In this document: piece after piece, positions 7,687 to 16,322 of the stretch
Position numbering within the stretch: the first letter of the stretch is position 1
Layout: every line of letters starts with the position of its first letter
DNA from: Paenibacillus qinlingensis
GTDB lineage: Bacteria > Bacillota > Bacilli > Paenibacillales > NBRC-103111
Direction of reading: 5' to 3'
Length of the DNA stretch: 64,000 nucleotides
Assembly: GCF_013204845.1 (NCBI RefSeq)
Contig: NZ_JABMKY010000004.1
Location: forward strand, 248,001-312,000
Notes under the pieces: model-generated
What the model saw: only the letters and a program-made list of their open reading frames with translations
Told to the model about the DNA's origin: nothing
The model's database searches: none
Translations under genes and position numbers: made by a program

Positions 7687-8946
7687 ATGTTGTCATGGGA
7701 TAAGCTTACTTCAGAACAGCAGCAACAAGTTGAGCATCAATTGCGTATTCTCAAACGCGGGGCAGCGGAAATCGTGCCGGAAGAAGCGCTGAAGATGAAG
7801 ATTATGAAGGCGGTTGTGACAGGAACACCACTCAAAGTAAAGCTAGGACTAGACCCCTCTGCACCAGATATCCACATCGGACATACGGTCGTCCTGCACA
7901 AGCTTCGTCAGTTCCAAGATTTGGGGCATGAGGTGCAGCTTATTATCGGTGATTTCACGGGGCGCATAGGCGATCCGACAGGGAAATCGGAGACACGTAA
8001 ACAGCTTTCAGAGGAAGATGTGAAGCATAACGCGCAGACGTACCAGACGCAGCTAGCCAAGGTATTGGATCTAAACAAAACATCCTTCTACTATAACTCG
8101 ACTTGGTTAGGTGAACTGCGCTTTGATGATGTGCTAAGACTAGCTGGTAAAGTGACGGTTGCTCGCATGCTGGAACGAGATGACTTTGCCAAGCGGTATG
8201 CGGCGAATCAGCCGATACATGTGCACGAATTTTTCTACCCGCTTATGCAAGGCTACGACTCAGTTTCTTTAGAAAGCGATATTGAGCTGGGGGGAACCGA
8301 TCAGACTTTTAATATTTTGATGGGGCGTACACTTCAAGGAGCCTATGAGCTCAAAGAAGGTCAGGTAGCGATCTTAATGCCGTTGCTCGAAGGGTTGGAT
8401 GGCGTTCAGAAGATGAGTAAAAGCCTGCGCAACTACATCGGTATCGATGAGCATCCGAATGACATTTTCGGTAAAACCATGTCCATTCCCGATACCCTCA
8501 TGCTCAAATATTTCGAGTTAACGACAGCCTTATCGAATGCGGAAATCGAAGAGCTGGAGCAAGGACTTGAAGCGGGTACGCTCCATCCTAGAGATGCTAA
8601 GCTACGGCTGGCGAAATTGTATGTGGAGATGTACCATGGTGTGGAAGCGGCCGAGGAGGCGGAGCAGCATTTTATTACTGTTTTTCAGAAACGCGCTTTG
8701 CCAGATGACATTGAGGAAGTAGAGCTAGACAGCAGCCATCTGGAAGCAGGAAGCTTGTCCATTATCAAGCTGTTAGTCAGCTTATCCTTGCAAGCATCGA
8801 ATGGGGAAGCCAGACGGAGTGTGGAGCAAGGAGCTGTGAAACTTAACGAACAGAAGTTGACTGATATTCATGCGCAAATCGCACCGGTAGATGGCGATAT
8901 CCTGCAAGTCGGTAAGCGGAAATTTGTCAAAATCAAGCTTACGTGA
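7687..8946 (+). CDS. tyrS: Tyrosyl-tRNA synthetase
   Basis: Class Ic synthetase that charges tRNA-Tyr in the cytoplasm. 419 aa. The HIGH motif is exact at residues 63-66 (PDIHIGHT) and the KMSKS loop is exact at 242-246. The C-terminal 70 residues form an S4 RNA-binding domain (NGEARRSVEQGAVKLNEQ). GDFTGRIGDPTGKSETR and the overall pattern are closer to the TyrZ branch of B. subtilis than to its main TyrS. Start is the ATG after TGGAGG. It is controlled by the T-box just upstream and followed by a weak hairpin. Confidence 0.97.
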   Translation: MLSWDKLTSEQQQQVEHQLRILKRGAAEIVPEEALKMKIMKAVVTGTPLKVKLGLDPSAPDIHIGHTVVLHKLRQFQDLGHEVQLIIGDFTGRIGDPTGKSETRKQLSEEDVKHNAQTYQTQLAKVLDLNKTSFYYNSTWLGELRFDDVLRLAGKVTVARMLERDDFAKRYAANQPIHVHEFFYPLMQGYDSVSLESDIELGGTDQTFNILMGRTLQGAYELKEGQVAILMPLLEGLDGVQKMSKSLRNYIGIDEHPNDIFGKTMSIPDTLMLKYFELTTALSNAEIEELEQGLEAGTLHPRDAKLRLAKLYVEMYHGVEAAEEAEQHFITVFQKRALPDDIEEVELDSSHLEAGSLSIIKLLVSLSLQASNGEARRSVEQGAVKLNEQKLTDIHAQIAPVDGDILQVGKRKFVKIKLT

Positions 8947-8959
8947 GCAAGATGCAAAA

Positions 8960-8996
8960 AAGGTGACCTCTCAGCATTTTGCTTGAAGTCACCCTG
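8960..8996. terminator. Weak terminator-like hairpin between tyrS and corA
   Basis: GGTGAC (8962-8967) pairs with GTCACC (8988-8993) across a long loop, with an A run before and a T-rich stretch after. It lies between convergent genes. The stem is short, so this is only a weak call. Confidence 0.4.
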
Positions 8997-9020
8997 TATT
9001 TAATAACTCGAATGATCGCT

Positions 9021-9959
9021 TTATAGCCATTCTTTTTTACGGAAGAGGATATACATGGCAATGCCGAGTACACCCATGAAGGCAAGGACAATTTCATCCC
9101 CATGATTGGTTAAATGTAAGCCAAGAATATTATCGAAATTCATCCCGAAAACACCGGTGATGAAGGTCAATGGCATGAAGATCGTTGTCAACGCGGTAAA
9201 CACGCGCATGATATCATTGGCGCGGTTCGCGAGGCTGGATTGATACGCTTCTCGTAAGTTCCCCATCAGATCGCGCAGCGTATCGAATGTATCGACGATT
9301 TTGACGGCATTCTCATAAATGTCGCCGAAATACTTCTGGAGCTGATGATCGATCAATCTGAGCTCTTTTTTACCGAGCGTCCCAATGACGTCACGTTGCG
9401 GCACGAGTACTTTTTTCAACCATAAAATTTCAGAACGAAGACCGATAATCTCATTCAAATGTGACTTCTTCGTCGCCATCAGAATATCTTCTTCCAGCTT
9501 CTCAATCTTGGCTTCAATTCGGTCACCGACCGCCACATAGTTATCGACGACGAGATCGACCAAATGATATAAGAAACGATCGGCACTGTTTACTTCTTCC
9601 TCCCAGAGGAAGGGCTTAAGTGCGCGGAGCTCATTAATTTTTTGCCGTGTTACAGTAATGATGACATGTTTGCTAAGAAATAAATTAAGTGCACGTAAGA
9701 AAATTTCTTCATCATCGAAACGAATACTATTAATAACAATAAAATAATGGGAATCATAAAATTCAATCTTAGGACGCTGTTCTTCCTCACTTAGACAATC
9801 TTCTACGGCCAAATCATGCAAATGGAATAGAGGTTGAAGTAATTCCAAATCCTCGATCCCCGCATCAATCCAGTAAAAGCCTTGGCTAGGCGGTGTCAGT
9901 GCAGCAGTAACATCATCAACTAACGTAAAAATACCATTTTGAACCAACCGTGTTTTCAT
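9021..9959 (-). CDS. corA: CorA-family magnesium/divalent cation channel
   Basis: Pentameric inner-membrane Mg2+ channel. 312 aa. A long soluble N-terminal domain (about 1-240, alpha/beta then helical) is followed by two C-terminal membrane helices. The selectivity motif GMN is at residues 272-274 (TGVFGMNFDN), and the protein ends with the basic RKKEWL typical of the family. The ATG is preceded by AAGGGGTGGG. It is a single gene, convergent with tyrS. An unusual 53-base hairpin lies 24 bases upstream of the start codon, inside the probable leader. Confidence 0.95.
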   Translation of the reverse strand: MKTRLVQNGIFTLVDDVTAALTPPSQGFYWIDAGIEDLELLQPLFHLHDLAVEDCLSEEEQRPKIEFYDSHYFIVINSIRFDDEEIFLRALNLFLSKHVIITVTRQKINELRALKPFLWEEEVNSADRFLYHLVDLVVDNYVAVGDRIEAKIEKLEEDILMATKKSHLNEIIGLRSEILWLKKVLVPQRDVIGTLGKKELRLIDHQLQKYFGDIYENAVKIVDTFDTLRDLMGNLREAYQSSLANRANDIMRVFTALTTIFMPLTFITGVFGMNFDNILGLHLTNHGDEIVLAFMGVLGIAMYILFRKKEWL

Positions 9960-9983
9960 CTGCCCACCCCTTTGAATGGAATC

Positions 9984-10036
9984 AGCCGGTTAGTACATCT
10001 AGAAGAGCAATGCTCTGGATGATGGATTAACCGACT
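9984..10036 (-). other. Long imperfect hairpin in the corA leader
   Basis: AGCCGGTTA (9984-9992) pairs with TAACCGACT (10028-10036), and an inner AGAGCA/TGCTCT arm closes the top, giving one extended stem of about 20 bp with internal loops. It has no T run in the corA direction, so it is not an obvious terminator. The ykoK M-box motifs are absent. The rest of the 302-base gap (9960-10261) shows no ORF or other recognised element. Confidence 0.6.
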
Positions 10037-10251
10037 TCATTCCTACACTTTGAAATTGATTATTCGCCTTGCAGGTACTACTCCTCGGTTCTCCGTCCAA
10101 GCGTATGCCCTCCTTTTTCGTCCGTGTCGAATACTTGTCTAGTATACCCGTTCATATATCCTGTTTCAAGCCAAAAAGTTTGATGAAATAAGGGGAATTG
10201 TCGTTAAGTTAGCTTATGGAGAATAGGCGAAGTCTGTGCCAAAAAAATAAA

Positions 10252-10272
10252 CCGCCAAAACTTACTTGGCGG
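10252..10272 (-). terminator. Terminator overlapping the stop codon of the small gene
   Basis: On the minus strand CCGCCAA pairs with TTGGCGG around a 7-base loop that holds the TAA stop of the gene at 10262-10489. The hairpin is followed by TTTATTTTTTT. Confidence 0.75.
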
Positions 10273-10489
10273 CATTTAAAATCTTATTTTTGACGTCGGT
10301 ATACATTTGAATAATCTCAGGTCCACCGCGCTTCATCAGATCATCTTCGCTCTCAGCTCCATAAACGAGGTGAAGCTGTGAGACAGCGATTTGGGCTTGC
10401 TCTAGTGTAGGTTTGTCGGTTTCAATTAAGGCGAAATAACGATGTAAGGAGGCGAATGCAGAGAAATTATCCGATGTTTGGGTTGACAT
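10262..10489 (-). CDS. Small hypothetical protein
   Basis: 75 aa, soluble and predicted helical: MSTQTSDNFSAFASLHRYFA, then TLEQAQIAVSQLHLVYGAES, then PEIIQMYTDVKNKIL. No signal, membrane segment or catalytic motif is seen. The start at 10489 is chosen because GAGGG lies about 8 bases upstream; an upstream in-frame ATG would add four residues but lacks such a site. I do not recognise a family. It is an isolated gene with its own terminator, divergent from the met operon. Confidence 0.75.
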   Translation of the reverse strand: MSTQTSDNFSAFASLHRYFALIETDKPTLEQAQIAVSQLHLVYGAESEDDLMKRGGPEIIQMYTDVKNKILNAAK

Positions 10490-10678
10490 AGTAGCCCTCA
10501 TTTCTTCAAAAATTCTTATTCGATTAGAAACATCTGCTATGAAAAGCTAATCCTTAGTAATAACCTTGCGTACCTAAACTTAAACAGCTTGCCACAATAC
10601 AAATTGTATCATTTTTAAGGCGGGTTGGCTACATTTACTAATTTCTTACGATCATTGAAATCGTACAAGTTAACCATC

Positions 10679-10706
10679 TTGACATTCGTTTAATTTATAG
10701 TATGAT
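10679..10706 (+). promoter_or_regulatory. Promoter of the met operon
   Basis: TTGACA (10679-10684), a 16-bp spacer and TATGAT (10701-10706), directly upstream of the SAM riboswitch. Near-consensus SigA-type promoter. Confidence 0.75.
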
Positions 10707-10732
10707 AATGCTAATCGCATACGTTTTATTTT

Positions 10733-10916
10733 CTTATCAAGAGTAGGTGGAGGGACTAGCCCTATGACACCCGGCAACCGACAAACCTTTGCAAAAAGGG
10801 GAGCACGGTGCTAATTCTTGCGGAAACGCTATTTATAGCGAATCTGGGAGATAAGAGAAGGACATTGACTTTGATTTTTCATGGCCTTTCTCTGATTCCA
10901 GAGAGGGTCATTTTTG
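10733..10916 (+). promoter_or_regulatory. SAM-I riboswitch (S-box) controlling metA-metI-metC
   Basis: The aptamer runs from CTTATC (10733-10738) to GATAAG (10850-10855), which close the P1 helix. It contains the conserved AGAGTAGGTGGAGGGACT, GCCCTATGACACCCGGCAACC-type core (about 10741-10779) and a GGTGCTAATTC segment. The expression platform is a terminator hairpin at 10881-10916. SAM binding should stop transcription before metA, so the operon is on when methionine is low. Confidence 0.96.
10881..10916 (+). terminator. Riboswitch terminator
   Basis: ATGGCCTTTCTCTG pairs with CAGAGAGGGTCAT around a 4-base loop, followed by TTTTT. The left arm can alternatively pair with AGAGAAGGACAT just upstream (10855-10866), giving the antiterminator. 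Confidence 0.88.
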
Positions 10917-10973
10917 CATTTCTCATAGATTTTCGAAGAACTTAACCTAAATTAAAGAAGAGGAGTGAACAGG

Positions 10974-11918
10974 ATGCCGATCAAGATTCCTGACAACCTG
11001 CCTGCCAAAGAAATTTTAAACCAAGAGAACATCTTCACCATGGACGAATCTGTCGCGTATCACCAGGATATACGTCCACTTCGCATTGCCCTGCTTAACT
11101 TAATGCCGACCAAAGAAACGACAGAGACGCAGCTGTTGCGCTTGATCGGGAACACGCCGCTGCAAGTGGAGTTCGTGTTGCTACATCCGAAAACGCACAC
11201 TTCAAAAAATACGTCCCTCGAACATTTAGATATGTTTTACAAAACGTTTGATGATATTAAAGACGATAAGCTTGATGGTATGATTATTACCGGTGCGCCC
11301 GTGGAACAAATGGATTTCGAAGATGTGAATTACTGGGAAGAGCTAACGCAGATTCTTGAATGGAGCAAGCGCAATGTGACTTCCACCCTGCATATTTGCT
11401 GGGCCGCTCAAGCAGGCTTATACCATCATTTCGGCGTAAGAAAATATGCGCTTGAGAAGAAGACATTTGGTGTATTCCCACATACAGTGAGTGTTCCCAA
11501 CACGAAGCTGTTGCGCGGCTTTGATGAAGTATTCAACGTACCGCAATCACGTCACACCGATATTAATCGTGAAGATATCGAGCGATGTCCGGATTTAGAA
11601 ATTTTATCAGAATCCGATGAGTCAGGTGTATATATCGTCGCAACGCGCGATGGCAAGCATATTTTTGTAACAGGACATTCGGAATATGATGCTTGTTCCT
11701 TGAAATGGGAGTATGACCGCGATGTAGCCAAAGGGCTGCCGATCGATATCCCGAACAATTATTACCCGAATAACGATCCGAGCAGACTGCCTTACAACAC
11801 TTGGAGAGCACATGCGAATTTGCTGTTCTCAAACTGGCTGAACTATTATGTATATCAAGAAACACCTTTTGAATTGACAGTCAACATTAATGAAAGCTGG
11901 GCAAGTTCGCAATTGTAA
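10974..11918 (+). CDS. metA: Homoserine O-acetyltransferase (MetA family)
   Basis: First step of methionine synthesis: acylation of L-homoserine. 314 aa, normal for MetA. The acyl-accepting Cys142 is in HICWAAQAG, and the His/Glu pair is in [13 protein letters not shown]. Residue 111 is Glu (GAPVEQMDF). In characterised MetA proteins Glu here goes with acetyl-CoA use and Gly with succinyl-CoA, so this is probably an acetyltransferase. The ATG at 10974 gives the canonical [12 protein letters not shown]-terminus; a GTG three codons upstream is too close to GAGGAG. It is the first gene of the S-box operon. Confidence 0.96.
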   Translation: MPIKIPDNLPAKEILNQENIFTMDESVAYHQDIRPLRIALLNLMPTKETTETQLLRLIGNTPLQVEFVLLHPKTHTSKNTSLEHLDMFYKTFDDIKDDKLDGMIITGAPVEQMDFEDVNYWEELTQILEWSKRNVTSTLHICWAAQAGLYHHFGVRKYALEKKTFGVFPHTVSVPNTKLLRGFDEVFNVPQSRHTDINREDIERCPDLEILSESDESGVYIVATRDGKHIFVTGHSEYDACSLKWEYDRDVAKGLPIDIPNNYYPNNDPSRLPYNTWRAHANLLFSNWLNYYVYQETPFELTVNINESWASSQL

Positions 11919-11953
11919 AAATAATCGCACCCACATCCTGAGGAGGAATTCCC

Positions 11954-13126
11954 TTGTTGAAAATCGAAAGTCGTCTCGCTCAAATTGGCTCTATTGAAGA
12001 ACCTGTTACAGGTGCTGTTAGCTTTCCTATATATCAATCAACTGCGTTTCGCCACCCTAAGCTTGGGCAGAGCACTGGATTTGATTATGCGCGTACCAAA
12101 AGTCCAACGCGTAAAGTACTAGAAGACGCTATTGCTCAGCTAGAGTCCGGAGATGCAGGCTTTGCATGTTCCTCAGGCATGGCGGCATTGCAAACGATTT
12201 TCGCCTATTTCAGCCAAGGGGATCACTTGATTGTTTCCTTAGATTTATATGGGGGTACGTATCGTTTGCTTGAAAGAATTATGTCCCGTTTTGGTGTAAC
12301 GGCTACTTATGTAGATACGAATGATTTGGATGCACTCGAAGGGGCGTATCAGTCCAATACGAAGGGTCTTGTTATTGAAACACCAACGAATCCTTTGATG
12401 ATGATCACGGATCTTGAACTTGTATGTACGTGGGCCCGTAAAAAGGGCATCGTCTCCATCGTTGATAACACGTTGCTTACACCGTATCTACAACGCCCAA
12501 TTGAGCTTGGGGCCGATATCGTTATCCATAGTGCGACCAAATATCTGGGTGGGCACAATGACGTACTAGCGGGTCTGATTGTTACAAAAGGGAAAGAGCT
12601 TACGGAGCAAATGGCTATTCTTCATAACTCCATCGGTGCTGTGCTTGGACCGCAAGACAGCTGGCTTCTGATGAGAGGAATGAAAACACTCGCTCTGCGT
12701 ATGGAGCGTCATGAACAGAATGCTACAGCGATTGCCAATTTCTTGCTCCAGCACGAGTTGATCTCAAACGTGTACTATCCAGCGCTTGAATCACACCCAG
12801 GATATGAGATTCAGAACAAACAATCCAGCGGCAACACAGGGATATTCTCCTTCAAGGTGAAGGATGCGCGCTTAATTGAACCGATTCTTCGTCATATTAA
12901 GCTAATTGCCTTCGCAGAAAGCTTAGGCGGGGTCGAATCCTTGATGACCTACCCAGCTGTACAAACACATGCGGATATTCCGCTTGAAATTAGAGAGCAA
13001 ATTGGTGTCGATGACCGCCTGCTTCGCTTCTCTGTTGGGATCGAGCATATTGATGATCTGATCGCGGATTTGTCCAATGCTCTAGATGCAGCGCAAGCCG
13101 AGTTGGAAGGAGCTTCACAATCATGA
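11954..13126 (+). CDS. metI: Cystathionine gamma-synthase / O-acetylhomoserine thiolyase (MetI type)
   Basis: PLP enzyme of the Cys/Met metabolism family. It joins O-acetylhomoserine to cysteine to give cystathionine, and MetI-type members can also use sulfide directly. 390 aa. The PLP lysine is Lys196 in HSATKYLGGHNDV; the cofactor-binding SSGMAALQT and the GGVESLMTYP segment are also present. The start is TTG, 7 bases after AGGAGG, and a second TTG follows at once. It overlaps metC by 4 bases (ATGA), so translation is coupled. Confidence 0.94.
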   Translation: MLKIESRLAQIGSIEEPVTGAVSFPIYQSTAFRHPKLGQSTGFDYARTKSPTRKVLEDAIAQLESGDAGFACSSGMAALQTIFAYFSQGDHLIVSLDLYGGTYRLLERIMSRFGVTATYVDTNDLDALEGAYQSNTKGLVIETPTNPLMMITDLELVCTWARKKGIVSIVDNTLLTPYLQRPIELGADIVIHSATKYLGGHNDVLAGLIVTKGKELTEQMAILHNSIGAVLGPQDSWLLMRGMKTLALRMERHEQNATAIANFLLQHELISNVYYPALESHPGYEIQNKQSSGNTGIFSFKVKDARLIEPILRHIKLIAFAESLGGVESLMTYPAVQTHADIPLEIREQIGVDDRLLRFSVGIEHIDDLIADLSNALDAAQAELEGASQS

Positions 13127-14301
13127 GCCATTCATCTTCGGACAAAGAAAAACGCAAAGCACATGGCAAATTTGCCACAAGACTGATCCATTTTGGCGCA
13201 GAAATTGATGAGGCGACAGGGGCATCCAGCGTGCCTCTGTATCAGGCTTCAACCTTTCATCAGGCTGATTTGGAAGCGAACCAAGAGTATGACTACACAC
13301 GGTCTGGTAACCCGACGCGTCAAGCATTAGAGGATTACATCGCATTGCTAGAAGGCGGTACGCGTGGATTTGCTTTTGCCTCTGGGATGGCAGCAATCTC
13401 CTCTGCGTTGATGTTGTTGTCGCAGGGTGATCATGTCATTTGTACGGAAGACGTGTACGGCGGTACCTACCGTTTGCTGACTACGATTATGAACCGCATG
13501 GGCGTGGAATCTACGTTTGTAGATATGACGAACATCGCTGAGGTAAGAGCAGCTCTACGTTCCAATACGAGAGCCGTATTCATTGAGACGCCTTCGAATC
13601 CAACGCTTCGCATTACGGACATTGGGGAGATTGCAGCTTTTGCCAAAGAACATGACTTGCTGACGATGCTGGATAATACGTTCATGACACCTTATCATCA
13701 ACGTCCCATTGAGCTAGGCATTGACATCGTGCTGCATAGTGCAACGAAATTCCTTGGCGGTCACAGTGATGTGTTAGCTGGACTAGCTGTTGTAGCAAAT
13801 GACAGCCTCGGTCGTCGCATGAAGCAAATTCAAAATGGTATGGGGAACGTGCTCGGCATTCAAGATTCATGGCTGCTCATTCGCGGTATGAAGACGTTGC
13901 AAGCCCGTATGGAAATGTCCGAGAAAGGCGCTCGCAGATTAGCACAATGGCTGACTGAGCAGCCGGATATCGACGTGGTTTACTACCCAGGTCTGCCTAA
14001 CCATCCAGGTAGAGAAATTCATGAGAAGCAATCGCTTGGTTATGGAGCTGTCGTCTCATTTGATGTCGGCTCTGGTGAGAAAGCGAAGAAGTTGCTAAGT
14101 AAAGTTAAAATCCCACTCGTAGCGGTGAGCTTGGGTGCTGTAGAGAGTATCTTGTCTTATCCGGCCATGATGTCACATGCTGCTATGCCGAAAGAAGTAC
14201 GTTTATTGCGCGGCATTACAGATGGTCTCGTGAGATATTCGGTGGGGCTGGAAGATATCGAAGACATCATTGAAGATCTTGAACAAGCTTTACGCGGTTA
14301 A
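13123..14301 (+). CDS. metC: Cystathionine beta-lyase (MetC type)
   Basis: PLP enzyme that splits cystathionine to homocysteine, pyruvate and ammonia. 392 aa, paralogous to the preceding gene. The PLP lysine is Lys209 in HSATKFLGGHSDV; FASGMAAISSAL and GAVESILSYPA are the family motifs. The N-terminus has a short charged extension (SSSDKEKRKAHGK). The ATG overlaps the metI stop. With metA and metI it completes the transsulfuration route to homocysteine. The split between gamma-synthase and beta-lyase is by position and similarity to B. subtilis MetI/MetC; these folds are hard to separate by sequence alone. Confidence 0.92.
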   Translation: MSHSSSDKEKRKAHGKFATRLIHFGAEIDEATGASSVPLYQASTFHQADLEANQEYDYTRSGNPTRQALEDYIALLEGGTRGFAFASGMAAISSALMLLSQGDHVICTEDVYGGTYRLLTTIMNRMGVESTFVDMTNIAEVRAALRSNTRAVFIETPSNPTLRITDIGEIAAFAKEHDLLTMLDNTFMTPYHQRPIELGIDIVLHSATKFLGGHSDVLAGLAVVANDSLGRRMKQIQNGMGNVLGIQDSWLLIRGMKTLQARMEMSEKGARRLAQWLTEQPDIDVVYYPGLPNHPGREIHEKQSLGYGAVVSFDVGSGEKAKKLLSKVKIPLVAVSLGAVESILSYPAMMSHAAMPKEVRLLRGITDGLVRYSVGLEDIEDIIEDLEQALRG

Positions 14302-14352
14302 GTGCCGTGGTATTCAGAAATTATTCATATTTAGATAGGAATAACGACTGGA

Positions 14353-14377
14353 AAAAGCAGCCCTGTGCTGCTTTTTT
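14353..14377 (+). terminator. Terminator of the met operon
   Basis: AAAAGCAGC and GCTGCTTTTTT form a stem around CCTGT, ending in a T run. Confidence 0.9.
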
Positions 14378-14437
14378 GGCATGAGTATGGTACGATTAAT
14401 GGATACGAGCCTTCAGAAAGTAAAGGAGTGAGTTGCA

Positions 14438-15574
14438 ATGAAACCGATCGATCGCATTTTAAATAAAGCACAAGCAGGCGGACGAATTGATGTAGAAGAA
14501 TGTATTACGCTGTTCGAATCCGATCAAATAGAGAAAATTGGTGACACGGCTAATCAGATTATGAAAAAATGGCACCCAGATCCGATCACGACCTTCGTGA
14601 TTGGGCGGAATATCAATTACACGAACATTTGTGATGTGTATTGTCGATTCTGTGCTTTCTACAGACCACCTGGTTCCAAGGAAGGTTATGTATTGCCGGA
14701 TGAAACAATCTTCCAAAAGATTCAGGAGACCTTAGATGTGGATGGAACGGAGATTCTTATGCAAGGCGGTACGAATCCGAATCTGCCATTCAGTTATTAT
14801 ACGAATATTTTACGCGAAATTAAGAAGCGTTTCGATATCACGATGCACTCCTTTTCACCTGCTGAAATTATGAAAATGAAAGATGTTTCCGACGGGCTAT
14901 CGCTTCAGGAAATCGTTCGGCAATTGCATGAAGCGGGACTTGATTCCTTGCCAGGCGGCGGAGCAGAAATCCTGGATGACCGTACGCGTCGCAAGATTTC
15001 CAAGCTGAAAGGCTCTTGGCGCGATTGGATGGATGTCATGCAGACGGCGCACAAGCTTGGCATGCACACGACGGGTACGATGGTTATAGGCTTCGGCGAA
15101 TCCATGGAAGAGCGTGCGCTACATATGCTGCGTATCCGCGATGCGCAAGACGATGTACTGCTGCAGAAGCTGAACACACCAGGCTTCCTGGCATTCATTC
15201 CGTGGACGTTCCAACCGGACAACACAAATATGAAGGCGGAGAAAGTTACGCCTGAAGAGTACTTGAAAACATTGGCAATCAGCCGCATTATGCTGGACAA
15301 CGTGCCGAACTTCCAATCCTCATGGGTCACAATGGGACCAGAGGTTGGTAAGCAGACGCTGAGCTATGGCTGTAACGACTTCGGCAGCACCATGATCGAA
15401 GAGAACGTTGTGTCCGCGGCGGGCACCACGCACAAGGTCAACGTGTCCTCGACGCTGGACATCATCCGTCAAGCAGGCAAAATTCCTGCGCAGCGGAACA
15501 CGAAGTATCAAATTCTACGCGTGTTTGATGACGAGAATGTGAAGATTGATCGTGATTTTGTGATGCAGAACTAA
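14438..15574 (+). CDS. mqnC: Cyclic dehypoxanthinyl futalosine synthase (MqnC)
   Basis: Radical SAM enzyme of the futalosine route to menaquinone; it cyclises dehypoxanthine futalosine. 378 aa. The [4Fe-4S] cysteines are 65, 69 and 72 (NICDVYCRFCAFYR, CxxxCxxC). Family segments include EILMQGGTNPNLP, MHSFSPAEI, LDSLPGGGAEILDDRTR and GFLAFIPWTFQP. The start follows AAAGGAG. It is a single gene between two terminators, with no mqnA, mqnD or mqnE nearby. Bacillus subtilis uses the classical Men pathway, so the futalosine route is a useful trait marker here. Confidence 0.92.
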   Translation: MKPIDRILNKAQAGGRIDVEECITLFESDQIEKIGDTANQIMKKWHPDPITTFVIGRNINYTNICDVYCRFCAFYRPPGSKEGYVLPDETIFQKIQETLDVDGTEILMQGGTNPNLPFSYYTNILREIKKRFDITMHSFSPAEIMKMKDVSDGLSLQEIVRQLHEAGLDSLPGGGAEILDDRTRRKISKLKGSWRDWMDVMQTAHKLGMHTTGTMVIGFGESMEERALHMLRIRDAQDDVLLQKLNTPGFLAFIPWTFQPDNTNMKAEKVTPEEYLKTLAISRIMLDNVPNFQSSWVTMGPEVGKQTLSYGCNDFGSTMIEENVVSAAGTTHKVNVSSTLDIIRQAGKIPAQRNTKYQILRVFDDENVKIDRDFVMQN

Positions 15575-15595
15575 AATGTGCTAGGTATGATCGAC

Positions 15596-15651
15596 AACGC
15601 TTATCTACTATGAAATCCACTCGTGGGATTTGTAGGGATAAGCGTTTTTTG
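15596..15651 (+). terminator. Terminator of mqnC
   Basis: Long stem beginning AACGCTTATC and ending GATAAGCGTT, with a second inner stem AATCCCAC/GTGGGATT-like, followed by TTTTTT. Confidence 0.88.
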
Positions 15652-15688
15652 TCGTCGGTGTCAACGACATGGAGGGGCGCTTAATCTG

Positions 15689-15935
15689 GAGTTAGTCGAC
15701 AAAACCGACTAACTCGAGTGAATTCAAGGTCCTCCACCCCGAGTTAGTCGATCAAACCGACTAACTCGAGTGAACACGAGGTCCTCCACCCCGAGTTAGT
15801 CGACAAAACCGACTAACTCGAGTGAACACGAGGTCCTCCACCCTGAGTTAGTCGACAAAACCGACTAACTCGAGTGAACTCAAGGTCCTCCACCCCGAGT
15901 TAGTCGATAAAACCGACTAACTCGAGTGAACTCAA
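15689..15935. repeat. Five tandem 52-bp units, each with a 27-bp hairpin
   Basis: Units start at 15689, 15741, 15793, 15845 and 15897, a period of exactly 52. Each begins with a 27-bp inverted repeat, arms GAGTTAGTCG and CGACTAACTC around a 7-base loop. The loop varies (ACAAAAC, ATCAAAC, ATAAAAC) while all arms are identical. A 25-bp linker with GGTCCTCCACCCC follows and is lost in the last unit. The array fills the gap between the mqnC terminator and the small ORF at 16086. No T runs follow the hairpins, so they are not ordinary terminators. Function unknown. Confidence 0.95.
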
Positions 15936-16085
15936 CACAATGAAATTGCCCAAAATCATCAATGTTTTCACCAATTTCTTCATCATTTTAAGCGAAAATT
16001 AATCTATGCTTCAGGTAACCGCGGGTCAATAAGAGTACAATGGGGGGACACCACAAATTCGAGATTGAAGATCGGAGTGATTTTT

Positions 16086-16187
16086 GTGAAACTGCTAAAA
16101 AGCTTTGTACAAGGATTCCTTTTTGCTTTCATCTCTATTGGTGCTCTCCCATTCTTACTGGTTAAGACTCTGCTAGAGCAGTTGTAA
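16086..16187 (+). CDS. 33-aa single-span membrane peptide
   Basis: Short ORF with a GTG start 8-9 bases after GGAGTGA. The product starts MKLLKSFVQGFLFAFISIG and ends LLVKTLLEQL: a short basic N-terminus, one hydrophobic span and a short tail. It is followed at once by a clean terminator, so it is probably its own transcription unit. It precedes ytxC. No family is recognised. The ribosome binding site, hydrophobic core and terminator together favour a real gene over chance. Confidence 0.6.
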   Translation: MKLLKSFVQGFLFAFISIGALPFLLVKTLLEQL

Positions 16188-16207
16188 CACGCCACCTTAT
16201 TTTTGAG

Positions 16208-16236
16208 AGGGGCAGCCAAGTGCTGCTCCTTTTTTG
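16208..16236 (+). terminator. Terminator after the 33-aa peptide
   Basis: AGGGGCAGC/GCTGCTCCT stem around CAAGT, followed by a run of T. Confidence 0.88.
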
Positions 16237-16322
16237 CATGCAGCCTTCTTCCGCAAATGGCAAATTGTTCGTTGTATATCTCCCTTGTATCGACCATATA
16301 CTCTTAAGAGGAGGATGCATAG

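Noticed and set aside
9960..10140. M-box (ykoK) magnesium riboswitch before corA
   Set aside because: None of the conserved M-box core segments could be found; only a simple long hairpin is present.
15689..15935. CRISPR array
   Set aside because: The segments between the palindromes are nearly identical, not unique spacers; only five units and no cas genes are present.
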